Shown here piece by piece: positions 10,229-20,725 of a DNA stretch of 64,000 bases. The stretch spans positions 1 through 64,000 of the forward strand of contig JAPDRN010000093.1 in assembly GCA_030247855.1 (NCBI GenBank), given 5' to 3'. Every line of letters begins with the position of its first letter. The stretch's first letter is position 1. The translations under genes were made by a program, and so were the position numbers. The DNA comes from Knufia peltigerae (Eukaryota; Ascomycota; Eurotiomycetes; Chaetothyriales; Trichomeriaceae). The notes beneath the pieces are model-generated. The model did no database searches, had not been told where the DNA came from, and saw only the letters and a list, made by a program, of their open reading frames with translations.

Positions 10229-11386
10229 ATGTCCACCACAGACACAATCCCAAACACCGTCCTCGCTTCAGCCACAGATCCCAATGGCACACCACAACCA
10301 CCACCATCATCATCCACAACAACAAGACGTACATCCCAAAGGAGACCTCTCTTGACCCGATTCCGATTTTGGATCAAGATATGGCTAATGAAGAGTATGA
10401 CCACTCTACTTTTCAAGGTTATGCGACTCGCGAACCGTCGTAAACTACGTCCGTTCTTACCGGATTATACAAAGAGGTACGACGTTAGACCTCATCTTGA
10501 AAATCGAATCTTTATTCCTCGTAACAACACCACCACCACCACCTCCAATCTCAGTCCTCAAAAATATCCCCTATTGATCACCATCCACGGTGGTGGTTTT
10601 GCACTTTGTGACCCCACCATCGACGACGAAATCAATCGTCATTTCGCCGACCTTCACTCCTTTGTCGTCGTGAGTGTCGATTACCAAAAATCCCCCGCCG
10701 TCTACTTCCCCGAGACGGTACACGACGCGGGGGCCGTCGTGTCGTCGGTCATCGAGGACCCTGGTCTGCCAGTGGACGCGTCGAGAGGAGTCACTGTCGC
10801 TGGCTTTTCAGCTGGAGGGAACCTGGCACTCGCCGTCGCCCAACTACCAGACGTCAAGGACAAGATCCGTTCGGTCGTCCCTTTTTATCCAGTCGTCGAT
10901 TTCACCGGACTTTACAAGGGGGAATATCGCGACAGACCTGCCGTCACCGCGCCCGACGGGACGTCGACTACAAAACCAACCCCGGACATGCTCAAGAACT
11001 TGGGTCCTTTATTCGACTGGGCCTACATCAACCCAGGTACCGACCTGACCGACCCTCTGTTGTCTCCCGTATTCGCCACCAGGTCCCGACTACCACAACG
11101 CATCTTCTTCGTCACGGCAGAGTACGATTATCTCTGCCATGAGGCCGAGGTCATGGCCCGAAAGCTCGCCGGTTTCGACGACTACGCCACCATCACCTGG
11201 ACCCCCGGCGCTGGCACGGGCGGCAGGGGAAGCCACTGGGAGCAAAACGGCGTCAGGTGGCGCATGGTCCCCGACGTGACGCACAGCTGGACGCACATGC
11301 CCCTGAAGGATGTCGAAGAAGAAAAGAAGAGGCGCGGGCACCTCGTCGTACTGTACAAGGAGGTGGCGGATTGGTTGAAGCAATGA
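10229..11386 (+). CDS. Alpha/beta hydrolase, hormone-sensitive-lipase (GDXG) type
   Basis: Predicted carboxylesterase/lipase of the alpha/beta-hydrolase 3 family. It is one uninterrupted frame of 385 residues. The oxyanion-hole motif HGGG is at about residues 117-120, the nucleophile elbow GFSAGG has Ser194, the acid is probably Asp300 in AEYDYLCHEAE, and the base is His352 in DVTHSW. A Pro/Ser/Thr-rich N-terminus (about 1-35) is followed by a hydrophobic-basic stretch that could associate with membranes. The substrate cannot be deduced from sequence, and no biosynthetic partner lies next to it. It is convergent with YPT6. Confidence 0.88.
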   Translation: MSTTDTIPNTVLASATDPNGTPQPPPSSSTTTRRTSQRRPLLTRFRFWIKIWLMKSMTTLLFKVMRLANRRKLRPFLPDYTKRYDVRPHLENRIFIPRNNTTTTTSNLSPQKYPLLITIHGGGFALCDPTIDDEINRHFADLHSFVVVSVDYQKSPAVYFPETVHDAGAVVSSVIEDPGLPVDASRGVTVAGFSAGGNLALAVAQLPDVKDKIRSVVPFYPVVDFTGLYKGEYRDRPAVTAPDGTSTTKPTPDMLKNLGPLFDWAYINPGTDLTDPLLSPVFATRSRLPQRIFFVTAEYDYLCHEAEVMARKLAGFDDYATITWTPGAGTGGRGSHWEQNGVRWRMVPDVTHSWTHMPLKDVEEEKKRRGHLVVLYKEVADWLKQ

Positions 11387-11913
11387 TAAACCTTCACGTT
11401 TGCGTAGAAATGAATCATCAATGCTAGGTATCTAATATACCCCGTACCTAGCCAACTATTACATTACAAAGGCGCATAAAAAGCGGGCTATTTTGTACAG
11501 GCAGTATCATTAATGACTTTGTCGGGACTTTGTTTTGTACTGGTCCATCTCGATAGAGTCTCGCCCGCCCCTGCTTCTGTACATATACCCCACGCACGGG
11601 TTAGTTGAACACATCCCTCCTTCCATTTGGGTAGCCTGGAACGCCTTGCTATGCACAATCACATCTTCCTACACATAATTCCAACCTTTTGATATTTTAG
11701 GCATATGCGCTTCCTGGAAAGTGCCTCCTGTCCACAATCCTATTGCCCTTCGACATCCGACATTCCAGCTCCCCTGAGCAGCGTAGGAATGTAGCTTCCA
11801 AAAAGGCCACCAAAGCATACCTCAACACTCGGGCGGGGTTGTAGATTCCGATACGAAGGGACTAGTCCAAGAAACCGTCACCAAAAGTTGGAGCTCGTAA
11901 AAGCGTATGAGCG
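11387..11913. other. Convergent 3' region, no gene seen
   Basis: About 530 bp between the 3' ends of the hydrolase gene and YPT6. I see no coding or RNA gene signature. Confidence 0.5.
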
Positions 11914-12716
11914 TCAACACGCGCAACCATCATCCGCCGGCTTCTGGCTGTTGACCGCGACATCAATGACTAAAAGCAAGCAATCAGTACTTTGCGGCTC
12001 AACCTGGCTTGTTGGAATCCTTACCTTGTGGGTTAGGCTGAGTCTGATCTTCACCCTCCATCCCAGGCAAAGCCTGAGCAATTCTCCTAAATAGGGCCTT
12101 GACGTTGTGTCCGAGCTTTGCGCTCGTTTCCATAAAGATGGCGCCTGCTCTTTTGGCCTCCTCTTCACCTTGCTGCGTGGTAACCTCTCGTTTGCTGTCA
12201 CCCAAATCCGTCTTGTTCCCGACCAACACAACGATCACGTCGTTGCCTCGTTCACCCCGAACATCATCGATCCATTTCCGCGTCTGTTCAAACGTCCTTT
12301 TGGAGGAAATATCATAGACCACAACGGCGACCGACGAGTCTCGGATATACGATGGAATGAGGGAGCGGAATCTCTCTTGGCCGGCCGTGTCCCAAAGTTG
12401 TAGTCGGACGGTGCGGTCTTCAAGGTACATGGTCTTGGAGAGGAAGTCGATGCCGATGGTTGCTTGGTATGTCGTGTCGAAGGAATCGTACATGAATCGT
12501 GTGATTAGAGAGGTCTTGCCGACTGTAGATTCAAAGTGAGCGTGTGAAATACGGTGTTGGGAGGAATCGGGTTAAAGCCATACCACTCTGTTCGCCCAGG
12601 AAGACGAGTCTGGTGACAAAGGGTCAGTAATCGACATCTGGCCATGCTCTCGAGGCATATACAGACTTGAACTTCTTCAAAGGGTTCGAATACGACCCTA
12701 CAGCGCTTTGCGCCAT
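11914..12716 (-). CDS. ypt6: Rab GTPase Ypt6/Rab6
   Basis: Small GTPase of Golgi and endosome-to-Golgi retrograde transport. Four exons, 12716-12667, 12609-12584, 12522-12025 and 11969-11914, splice to 209 residues. The first donor is GTCTGT, chosen because it restores KFKLVFLGEQSVGKT. G-motifs are GEQSVGKT, the effector region TTYQATIGIDFL typical of Rab6, WDTAGQE, NKTD and ETSAK. The last exon supplies the prenylation end CAC (two cysteines for geranylgeranylation), which would be lost if the third exon were read through to its own stop at 11999. The gene shares a 658-bp divergent promoter with RSM19. Confidence 0.94.
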
Positions 12717-13374
12717 CTTTGATGGTTGTTTATGACGGGGTTTTCTCGACGCAACTGACGGAAGGTGATCAAACAGAAATTGTTGGGGAGTCGGCTTCGG
12801 GGAAGGGATGTTCTTATCGTAAAGTCATGACATTCATGAACAAAGAATAAAATATTATAGCATGAAGTAGAATAAGGAGGGAGGAAAATAACTCCTGAGG
12901 ACAAACAGCAGTTTGGATTTCAGGGTCAGGCACGAAATTAAAGCCCAACGGCAACTGCGGTCGAGATGCGATGCGGGTGGATGTGGTGGACTTTCGATGT
13001 CACAACCACTACGAGTACGAAATAGTTGGACGGACACTTGTTGCCGTAATATCTAGGTAGATGATCTACTGGAGTAACAGTTATTTCCTCTCGCCTCCAA
13101 TGACTGCATTTTCAACAGTTATATGATCTCTGCACAATAATAACAAGTCAGAGTCCACCGGAATGACCCTCGTCCGGGTATCGTGACCCTCACCTACTCC
13201 GTCCGAAGTACTAGGAGACCTTAAAAAGCCACAAAAGGCCGGCCCGCCCAAAACCATCAACGACGCCCAATTGGCTGCGCTCGAGGCTTTCGCTGCGATC
13301 TCTGCGAATTCGTTCATCCCATCTAGGAAATCGACCTTTGCTTCTGATTGAGAGGACATGATAGCACGGTAACC
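12717..13374. promoter_or_regulatory. Bidirectional promoter between YPT6 and mitoribosomal S19
   Basis: Divergent 658-bp spacer. Short frames on both strands lack family features. It contains a TACTCCGTC near-match to the window-wide motif near 13194. Confidence 0.45.
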
Positions 13375-13796
13375 ATGCGAGCATCACTGGCGCTGTTCAA
13401 GCGCTCCGCTTGGAAAGGTTTGTCGACACGAGTCCATTGTATCGACTGATTCCAGGCCGCTGAGATTTTTGACAAATACAGGACCGAACGTCGTACCGTT
13501 CGCAAACCTCAAACCTGCCGTCGCCGGCAAGACTCCTCCCGTCATCAAAACCCAAGCCCGAGCGGCCTCCATATTGCCCGCCTTCGTCGGATTACGGTTT
13601 GCCGTTCACAACGGGAAGAACTACCAGGAAGTCTACATCACAGAGGAGATGGTGGGAAGGAAACTGGGAGAGTTTGTCCCGTGAGTAGTGCCCAGTTCTG
13701 CCGCAGCTTTCGACATCAATCAGGACCTTTGAATCTGACAAGCTCGCTTTCAGGACGAGAAAACGATTCACATACAAGATGTCCAAGAACAAATAG
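13375..13796 (+). CDS. rsm19: Mitochondrial small-subunit ribosomal protein uS19m
   Basis: Component of the mitochondrial 30S-like subunit head. Exons 13375-13417, 13482-13680 and 13754-13796 give 94 residues. The family pattern is clear: an N-terminal FKRSAWKGP, then VIKTQARAASILPAFVGLRF, HNGKNYQEVYITEEMVGRKL and GEFVPTRKRFTYK. The first exon of 14 codons is basic and hydrophobic and serves as both targeting signal and start of the S19 fold. Length agrees with bacterial-type S19 (about 90 residues). The small exons are needed: the open frame of exon 2 alone lacks both the RSAWKG start and the TRKRFTYK end. Confidence 0.93.
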
Positions 13797-14182
13797 AGCT
13801 ATCCCCGAGGGTTCGTGTACAACATCATCATCATACGAGTGCTATATATGCCCTCCTTAAAATCGCGATCTGCTCTGTCAATATACAAAGGAGATCGATA
13901 TCATATGGCGGAAACAACAAGTGTATAAGAACTGCAAGGCGGTAGACGATGTTCAAATACCGGTCAAGCATTTATTGGCGTTAATGTAACGAGGCCAGGG
14001 ACAAGGCCGGAGACAACTTGCAGCGTGATACCAGATTCTACAATACCAAAACCTCACCAAAAGGATGTTCTTACCCATTCTAAGCTTTTGGCCTTAGTGT
14101 TCATCTCGAGCATATTCGATCTCTGACCCTGTGCGCACAGTCCAAACAGTCTGCTATCATGAAATCAGAACAACCACAGCCT
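13797..14182. other. Convergent spacer, nothing recognisable
   Basis: 386 bp between the 3' ends of RSM19 and the DUF7924-like gene. I see no feature beyond probable 3' UTRs. Confidence 0.45.
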
Positions 14183-15664
14183 TTAGGAGGGCGTAAGGGG
14201 ACACGCGTTTATCGAATAATCCGTCACCCGAGTGGAGGGACCACCCTTCGGAGTTGACGGTGAACTGTCCTTGCTGCTACGTTTGATGGAAGTAATCTGA
14301 TCACGGAGCATGATCATGGCCGAATCAAAATCCCTTTTCAATGTCGAAATTTGCTGTTGGAGTTCTCGAATCTCATCCATCGCGTGACCAAAGCGCTTCT
14401 GCCATACAATGTCCTGATTCTGCAGATACGAGGGCGGCGGAGTAGCAGGGCTAGGGTTGGTCTTTGCGCCGCCTCTACGAGCAGGAGCTGGCGGCTCCCT
14501 AGTGTTGCTTCGTGGTGGGTGAACTGCCGGATAACTCAGGGTCTGAAAAGTCTCCTCCGACACCAAGGGGCTTCCCCAACTAGCCGTACTGCTGCAGCTT
14601 GGTGTATAGTCTTCGTCGTCAAATCGCCATGGGATGTTGTCAAATGCGGTCTTTAACGATGACATGATGAGCTCGTTGCTGTTCATCTTTGTATCTATCC
14701 TCAGCCTGATGGGCACGCCCGGGGTAGGTGGAATGCTCTTGGCTGTCTGGAGACGAGTAATTGCTTGTTTGACGAGAGGCAAGACGTGGCCCAGCGCCCA
14801 TTCACCAATGCCTTGGATCCAGGCCAAGAACTTATCGAAGTGAGCTTGCTTGCTGAGGTCGAACTGGCACACGGGCGCCATACAGTATGCTTGTCCGTGG
14901 TCGATCCAATGGAGATTGAGCAGGGCGAAGCTGTTGTCGATCGTACATGAGAAGGCTACCGGCAATTCCGGCATCATATCACCTTTCCACGCCATTGCAT
15001 AGAGCATCTGGAGCGCGCGAGCACTGAACGAACCGGCAACAGCACAGTGATTGTTTGCAGACTCGACCTGGTGTTGTTTGTTGCCATATGCTCGTTCAAA
15101 CGTAAGAAATGGACAGTACATCGTAGCTCCTGGAGACACAAAACCAGTATCGAAATGCACTGTAGTGCCAGTTGCCTGGAGCCAGTGAGGCAGAGAAGCC
15201 AATTCCTTTGTTGTGAAAGCATGTGTTGAAAAGCCGCATCCGAGTCCAGGACGTGGGACGGATAGTTCGTAAAGGGGTCCAAGTTGGTGAACGACCCTCT
15301 CGGGCATTGCCTCTCGGCTGAAAGACGGTACCATGCACCGAGCTAGGCGTGATACTTTCTCAAGCGGTGGAAGTAGAGTTGGCGGAAACAATGGTGACGG
15401 GCCAAATCCTCGACCAGTCATCACCTGGTCCCAGAATGAAGACTTTTCGTTGTCGAATCGCGGTGTGCCCTCGTGTGCTGCTTCGACAATTTTGAGGAAT
15501 GAAGTCGGGAGACGCTCCTTGGGTGGGCTGTCGAGGATTCGGACGCCGTGGGAGACAAGTACTTCTTGTCGAAACGCACTCCATGGCAGGTGGCTTCCAT
15601 CGAAGGAGGAAGGAGGCAAATCATCTGCTGATGAGGAACTAGGAGATTCACTTGAAAGAGACAT
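14183..15664 (-). CDS. DUF7924-like fungal protein with C-terminal coiled coil
   Basis: Uncharacterised fungal protein of 493 residues in a single frame. The central part (about 165-345) has the layout of DUF7924 proteins, proposed to carry a PD-(D/E)XK nuclease-like fold: YCPFLTFERAYGNKQ, then ANNHCAVAGSFSARALQML and a later segment PVAFSCTIDNSFALLNLHWI. The expected E-x-K catalytic pair is not obvious here (FERAYGNK), so activity is doubtful. The N-terminus is Ser-rich. Residues about 345-410 are Pro/Ser-rich and disordered. A heptad-like stretch (EIRELQQQISTLKRDFDSAM) near 420-450 suggests dimerisation. Family assignment is from memory of the pattern and moderate in confidence; function is unknown. 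Confidence 0.65.
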   Translation of the reverse strand: MSLSSESPSSSSADDLPPSSFDGSHLPWSAFRQEVLVSHGVRILDSPPKERLPTSFLKIVEAAHEGTPRFDNEKSSFWDQVMTGRGFGPSPLFPPTLLPPLEKVSRLARCMVPSFSREAMPERVVHQLGPLYELSVPRPGLGCGFSTHAFTTKELASLPHWLQATGTTVHFDTGFVSPGATMYCPFLTFERAYGNKQHQVESANNHCAVAGSFSARALQMLYAMAWKGDMMPELPVAFSCTIDNSFALLNLHWIDHGQAYCMAPVCQFDLSKQAHFDKFLAWIQGIGEWALGHVLPLVKQAITRLQTAKSIPPTPGVPIRLRIDTKMNSNELIMSSLKTAFDNIPWRFDDEDYTPSCSSTASWGSPLVSEETFQTLSYPAVHPPRSNTREPPAPARRGGAKTNPSPATPPPSYLQNQDIVWQKRFGHAMDEIRELQQQISTLKRDFDSAMIMLRDQITSIKRSSKDSSPSTPKGGPSTRVTDYSINACPLTPS

Positions 15665-17165
15665 GTCCGAAGTTGTTTGGCGGGTACGATCTTGTGTGGT
15701 GAAAAAATCCTTTCAGATAAGCGTGAAGAGTGAGTTAACGACAGCTCGCGCAGGCACAAATGTCACTGATTTGAAGCCATGAACCTTGAGATTTCAAGAC
15801 AAAAGACAGGCGTGGAATAAGCACCAAGAGGGGATATTGCCATGATATGGCCTCAATTTAGAAGACCAAAAGCTGCAACGTAGATCTCCTAGACATGAGA
15901 TATCCAACATGGCGTTTGATGGAAGTCCGGTTCTATTGGCCCGACCTTGCATTGATACACTCACTCTGCGCTTAGAGGACAGAACCTACGGGCCAAGATA
16001 GGAGGAATTCAGGCCCATGCAGGGCTCCTGAACCAGAGTCCTGGGACATGCTGAATTCGGTACCTGGCTAGGTCTGCAACACGGGACGTGGCGCGTGCGT
16101 ACGATACCTGAATGGTTGAGTTCTGGGGTCGACTCGGAGATCCATATAGTGCCATGGGGTGAGAATGCTCTTAAGCGGGTCGCTGGGCGCTTGAAGATGA
16201 AAATAGCAAAGAACAGCCACCAGTGATGAGGATGGCGGATGAATCGAAGGAGAAAGTGAGAGAAGAGGACATTAGAGCAATCACAAGCGACTAACTCGAA
16301 ACGCTCTAGTTCGGCGCATATCTGATTTATCTGTCCAATCAAAACCGCGTTCAGACATTTCCCTCCAACAAGTCCCTAAACAGGCCCATTCGCCCATTGT
16401 GCTGATCCTCTTCTATCGCGCTTCATGTTCTGTGCTGGTGAGGCATGTCAAGGATTAGCCAATAAGCATCGTCTTACGAGGGAACAAATGTTGAACTCTC
16501 TCTGCGAAGACCCAAGCGATCTGGTGACTCTCAACAGGTTGTGTTAGAAACTTTGCTTTGATCCACACCTACCTGAAGATCATGCTGCACTCCCATATGC
16601 ATACATGCCTTTTAGTCTCGTCCACACACATAAGAATCAGACTGCACGTGTTTAGCAGCACGTGCCGATACTGTGACGAGAGGCCAGATGATACGGAGTC
16701 GATCCTGCGCTGCAATAGCCGCATCGGCCAAGCGGTGGATGTTCTCGGGCAGCATCGATTTCGGCACGGGGGGAGGACCCATTGACAATTAGGCTTACCA
16801 AATTGTCCTTGTTGTAGATGGAATCATCCTTTTTGCAAGTTCGCTTGAATCTTCCGCAAGGCGCTGTTGACCGTAGGAGAGACAAGTCGGAGGCACGATT
16901 GTGAATGGGGACTGAGTTCCAGCACATTCCTTCAGCTCGGTCAAAATGGCCAATGGTGACTTAGTTATGATCTTTCACCTAGACTCTCTCCGTTACACCA
17001 CGCTGAGTACAGCATTCTGGAAGAGCTAATGTACATTCACAGCCAAAAGCTTCTCCGCGGCTGCCAAGGTGGCATCGAAATCAATAGTCGTGTTGCTGTA
17101 TTACCGAATAGTTTCAGATCAGAACGAAGATACACTGATAATCCCTGCGAACAATTGAAGCTGGA
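15665..17165. other. Intergenic 1.5 kb with possible gene remnant on minus strand
   Basis: No complete gene can be built. On the minus strand between about 17090 and 16600 three segments read like protein: IDFDATLAAAEKLLA (about 17082-17036), a roughly 50-codon block with AILTELKECAG and QQRLAEDSSELAKRM (about 16950-16800), and a block from about 16785 to 16613 with MLPENIHRLADAAIAAQDRL ending at a stop. Plausible GT donors lie between them, but I find no start codon for the first. It may be a short spliced gene whose start I miss, or a decayed copy. Confidence 0.3.
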
Positions 17166-18095
17166 TCAATCATCATCCGAATCATAGTCACCTAAATTCA
17201 AGCCAACAGGTTTTGTCGACGCTGTCGTTGTCGTGGGAACTGGTGATGCTGCTGCTGCTGCTGCTGCCGCCGTTGGCTGGGTCTTTCGTACGAGTCCAGG
17301 TACTAAAGGCTTCTTTGCTTTTTTGACCTTTTCGAATGAAGGTGGAGGCTGCGGCGTAGCATCTTCGTCGATCTGTTTCGAATTCTGTGCCTGGGCCTCG
17401 GTCGCTTGCTCTAGTCGGGCCTGAGCAACTTTGGTACTTTCGAAAGCTAAGCGGGCAGCTTCAGCATCCTCTCGCTCCTGCGTTTCTCTCTGCTCTCGCG
17501 CCAGATCCCGAACCTGAACGAGAATATCTTCTTCTTTGCTCCCTTTCTCTCCTCTCTCGATTCGGGCGTTTCTTTGCATGATTTCATCCAAGGCATCAGC
17601 GACCTGCATTTCACGCTTGCTCTCTTCCATTTTCTCTTCAAGCTCCTCCATGGCATTTCTTTCGGCGTTCTCTGCCTCCTCGGCTTCTTCCCTCTCGAGC
17701 CTGTCCAGCCGCTCTTCATCTGTTTCTTTCAACTCAGTGCTCTCCGGGTTTCGCCACGATTCGAAGTTTCGCTTAGCTCCTCTTTCGCAGGTGTAGTCCA
17801 TGTTCTTTGGATCGGTCTTGAACGTAATTTCGGAGCTGCAGCGTGTACATCGAATGTAGAAGCGGTAGATGGTGATGTTGAGATATTTTTCGTCAGTCGT
17901 TTCTTTTCGAGCGTTGAACTTGCGGCCTTTGTAGATGTACTCGCCGCAAGAGGTACACTTCATACTGAAAGGAGCCATCAGTCGAACAGGAATAGTCTTC
18001 GGACCTGTAGGTCGTAGGTGTTTTGGAGTGCGACCGATCTTTGAAGGATCAAAGTCGGGTGGGTAGTACTTTGTAAGCACTTTTCGTTCTGACAT
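17166..18095 (-). CDS. yju2: Splicing factor Yju2/Cwc16 (CCDC94 family)
   Basis: Spliceosome factor that joins with the Prp19 complex and promotes the first transesterification step by acting at the branch site. Single frame of 309 residues from the ATG at 18095; a longer open frame upstream lacks family similarity, and MSERKVLTKYYPPDFDPSKI is the typical start. Four zinc-ligand cysteines are at C47/C50 (CTSC) and C83/C86 (CTRC), followed by the conserved DPKNMDYTCERGAKRNFE. Residues about 135-260 form a long charged Glu/Arg helix. An Ala tract (GCT/GCC repeat in DNA) and the acidic end GDYDSDDD close the protein. The gene is divergent from APC6, with a 412-bp spacer. Confidence 0.93.
   Translation of the reverse strand: MSERKVLTKYYPPDFDPSKIGRTPKHLRPTGPKTIPVRLMAPFSMKCTSCGEYIYKGRKFNARKETTDEKYLNITIYRFYIRCTRCSSEITFKTDPKNMDYTCERGAKRNFESWRNPESTELKETDEERLDRLEREEAEEAENAERNAMEELEEKMEESKREMQVADALDEIMQRNARIERGEKGSKEEDILVQVRDLAREQRETQEREDAEAARLAFESTKVAQARLEQATEAQAQNSKQIDEDATPQPPPSFEKVKKAKKPLVPGLVRKTQPTAAAAAAAASPVPTTTTASTKPVGLNLGDYDSDDD
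17241..17273 (-). repeat. GCN repeat coding for an Ala tract in YJU2
   Basis: GCT/GCC trinucleotide repeat encoding consecutive alanines close to the YJU2 C-terminus. Confidence 0.7.
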
Positions 18096-18507
18096 GGTGA
18101 GGGAAGGACTGCGTAAACTGGGGAGTAGATAAGTGAGAAGGGATTGGGCGAAGTGAAATAAAGGCCGATGAGAAGACAGCGTCAAGGGCAGTAGGTGAAG
18201 TATAGAAAGAGAAGGTTGGATAAAGAGAAATGTTGCCTGGTACTTTTTCAATCTAGATTATTTAATGGCGAGTACGTCAAATGATCCACGCCGCAGTTTC
18301 CCCCACATTTTCGCCTCTCACTAAATAAATCGCAGTCGCGCCCGGAATCAACAACAAACCGATGTCAACATTGAACATGAGATATTCATATTCAACACCG
18401 CCCACTGTGTAGCCAAAGACCTCAATACCCTGGCTTGACTTTGCTTCTGGTCATGGATACAGCATACAATCTTACTTAACCAACCTCACCCTCTCGGCTT
18501 CGACGAC
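18096..18507. promoter_or_regulatory. Bidirectional promoter YJU2/APC6
   Basis: 412-bp spacer between two divergent starts. It is pyrimidine-rich upstream of YJU2. I see no other element. Confidence 0.45.
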
Positions 18508-20725
18508 ATGGACAAATACCTGAGGACTTGGAGACAAGACGCCCTGAACAAGGGCCAGAACGATGCGGCCATCTATATTGGTGACAAGGTCCTCGCCTTG
18601 ACGAGTATGTGAGTGTTGGACATTCTGATCCGGACTCAATGTTGACTTGTACCAAGACAATGATTCCGATGCATTCTGGCTGGCACAGGTTCATTTTGGC
18701 AATAACAACTTTACACGCGCCCTCGGTCTGCTGTCCAGGAAAGATCTCATAGATCGGAGCCTGTCTTGTCGCTACTTGGCTGCACACTGTTACATAAAAC
18801 AAGGACGATATGAACAGGCTCTCGATATTCTGGGCGAAGACAACCCAACCCATTTGGTGACAACTTCTCACAATGCTCGGAGGAAACTGGCCCACATCAA
18901 CGGACATGCCTCAAGGAACGTTACGCACAGAGGGATCAGGGCTCAAAGAGATCGGATTGAGCTTAGCGAGGAACGAGAAAGAGACCGAGAATCGGAGAAA
19001 GAACTAAAGTTCCAGGCAGGCATGTGTTATCTGCGAGGCGTGTGCTTCGCTAAGCGGAATGCCTTTGACAGAGCCAGAGAGTGTTACAAAGATGCCGTAC
19101 GGATAGATGTCCAGTGCTTCGAGGCATTTGATCAACTCATGAAGAACTCGATGCTGTCGCCTGCGGAGGAGCTGGCTTTTTTGGAAGAGCTGGATTTCGA
19201 CTCAATACGCATTGATGATCAGTCTCTGGCCCAGGAAGCCGCCCATTTCACGAAACTCCTCTACACTACGAGATTGTCCAAGTACTCTTCACCGGCCACG
19301 CTGGCAAACGCTACCGAGACCCTCTCGACTCATTATAACCTTGCCTCTAATCCCGACCTCCTCCTCACCAGAGCCGAAACATTGTATACCCAATGTCGGT
19401 TCTACGACGCTCTTGCAATCACGACAAATATTCTGAACTCGCAAGACAGCTCAACAAGCTCCCTAGATGCTTACTCGAAAAACACGAATGCTTCTCTTGG
19501 TCACAGTCCACGTCTGTACCCTCTTCACCTTGCCCTTCTCTTCGAAACAGGAGCGAACAATACATTGTTCCACCTTTCTCACACACTGTCAACTCATGCC
19601 CCCCACGAAGCCTACACATATCTTGCTATTGGAACCTATTACCTGTCAACCTTTCGAATAGCCGAAGCGCGCCGTTTCTTCTCGAAAGCATCTTTAATGG
19701 ACCCTCACTCCGCACCAGCTTGGATTGGCTTCGCGCACACCTTTGCTGCAGAAGGTGAACATGATCAAGCAATAGCTGCCTACTCTACTGCCGCGCGACT
19801 GTTTCAGGGTAGCCACCTTCCGCAGCTTTTCCTCGGAATGCAACATCTTGCCCTGAACAACATGCAGCTAGCGTGGGAGTACTGCTTAGCAGCGTTTGAA
19901 ATGAGTAGCGGCACCATTCAAAGTGGCACAGAAGAGGAATTCTCCAATGGCATCTTCAACGGTACGACTAATCTAGGAGGCGACCCTTTAGTCCTGAATG
20001 AGATTGGTGTCATCTTATACCACCAGGCCAACCTGCCTGCCGCCGCAAAACTATTCCATAAATCCTTGGAACTAGCTTCTGAATTAGGATGTAATATGAC
20101 TGCGTGGGTCGCAAGCAGGGCTAATCTGGCGCACACTTTACGCCGGTTGGGTCGATTCGAAGAGTCGCTGGCTGAATTCGACGAATGTTTGAGAACAGCG
20201 ACGGGAGGAGCGGCTCCAGCCTCAGCCTTTGAGCCTGGTAGGGGTATGACCGCTTTTGCAAATCTTAGCCTGAATGGCACAGGCATGGGTCTCACTCCGA
20301 GCGGAGCAGCCAGTGGTTACGATGAGCGAAACCTCATTGGAAGCATACACACGAGTAGAGGCTTGGTCCTTCTCAGCATGGGCGGGCGGACAAGAGAGGC
20401 CGTTATGGCCTTACATGAAGCCGTCCGAGTCCTCGGCGGTGACGCTGGTGGCGGTGGAGTTGCAGGAACACTGCTTTCTCGAGCCATGGAGTACTGGGCT
20501 CTCGAAGAGGATCTTGAAATGGACGATGAAGATTCTGCCTCACAAGCGGGGTCTGTCGTGGCTGCCAGAGGGAGTCTGAGATCTTCAAAACGAAAGGGCA
20601 AGGAAGTTGTTTCTACCAGGCCCTCCGCATCCACAAAGGGATTGAGCAACGAGCGCTTGATCGAGCAAAGAATGGATGGTGATGCAGATGACATGCTCGA
20701 TGCCGCTCTAGGAACTGTACGATGA
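18508..20725 (+). CDS. apc6: Anaphase-promoting complex subunit Apc6/Cdc16/Cut9
   Basis: TPR scaffold subunit of the APC/C ubiquitin ligase that drives anaphase. Exon 1 is 18508-18604 and exon 2 is 18657-20725, with a 52-bp intron (donor GTATGT), giving 721 residues. Exon 1 supplies the conserved start (MDKYLRTWRQDALNKGQNDA) and the junction gives LTNNDSDAFWLAQVHF. Further hallmarks are CRYLAAHCYIKQGRYEQALD and tandem TPR motifs, for example YLAIGTYYLSTFRIAEARRF, AWIGFAHTFAAEGEHDQAIA and NEIGVILYHQANLPAAAKLF. The C-terminus (about 640-721) is acidic, then basic and low in complexity. Length is near the family norm. Confidence 0.93.

Noticed and set aside
11999..12493. YPT6 exon 3 read through to its own stop
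   Set aside because: It would lose the GTPase N-terminus and the CAC prenylation end; splicing restores both.
15986..16342. Minus-strand 118-residue frame
   Set aside because: No recognisable family or splice partners; probably chance.
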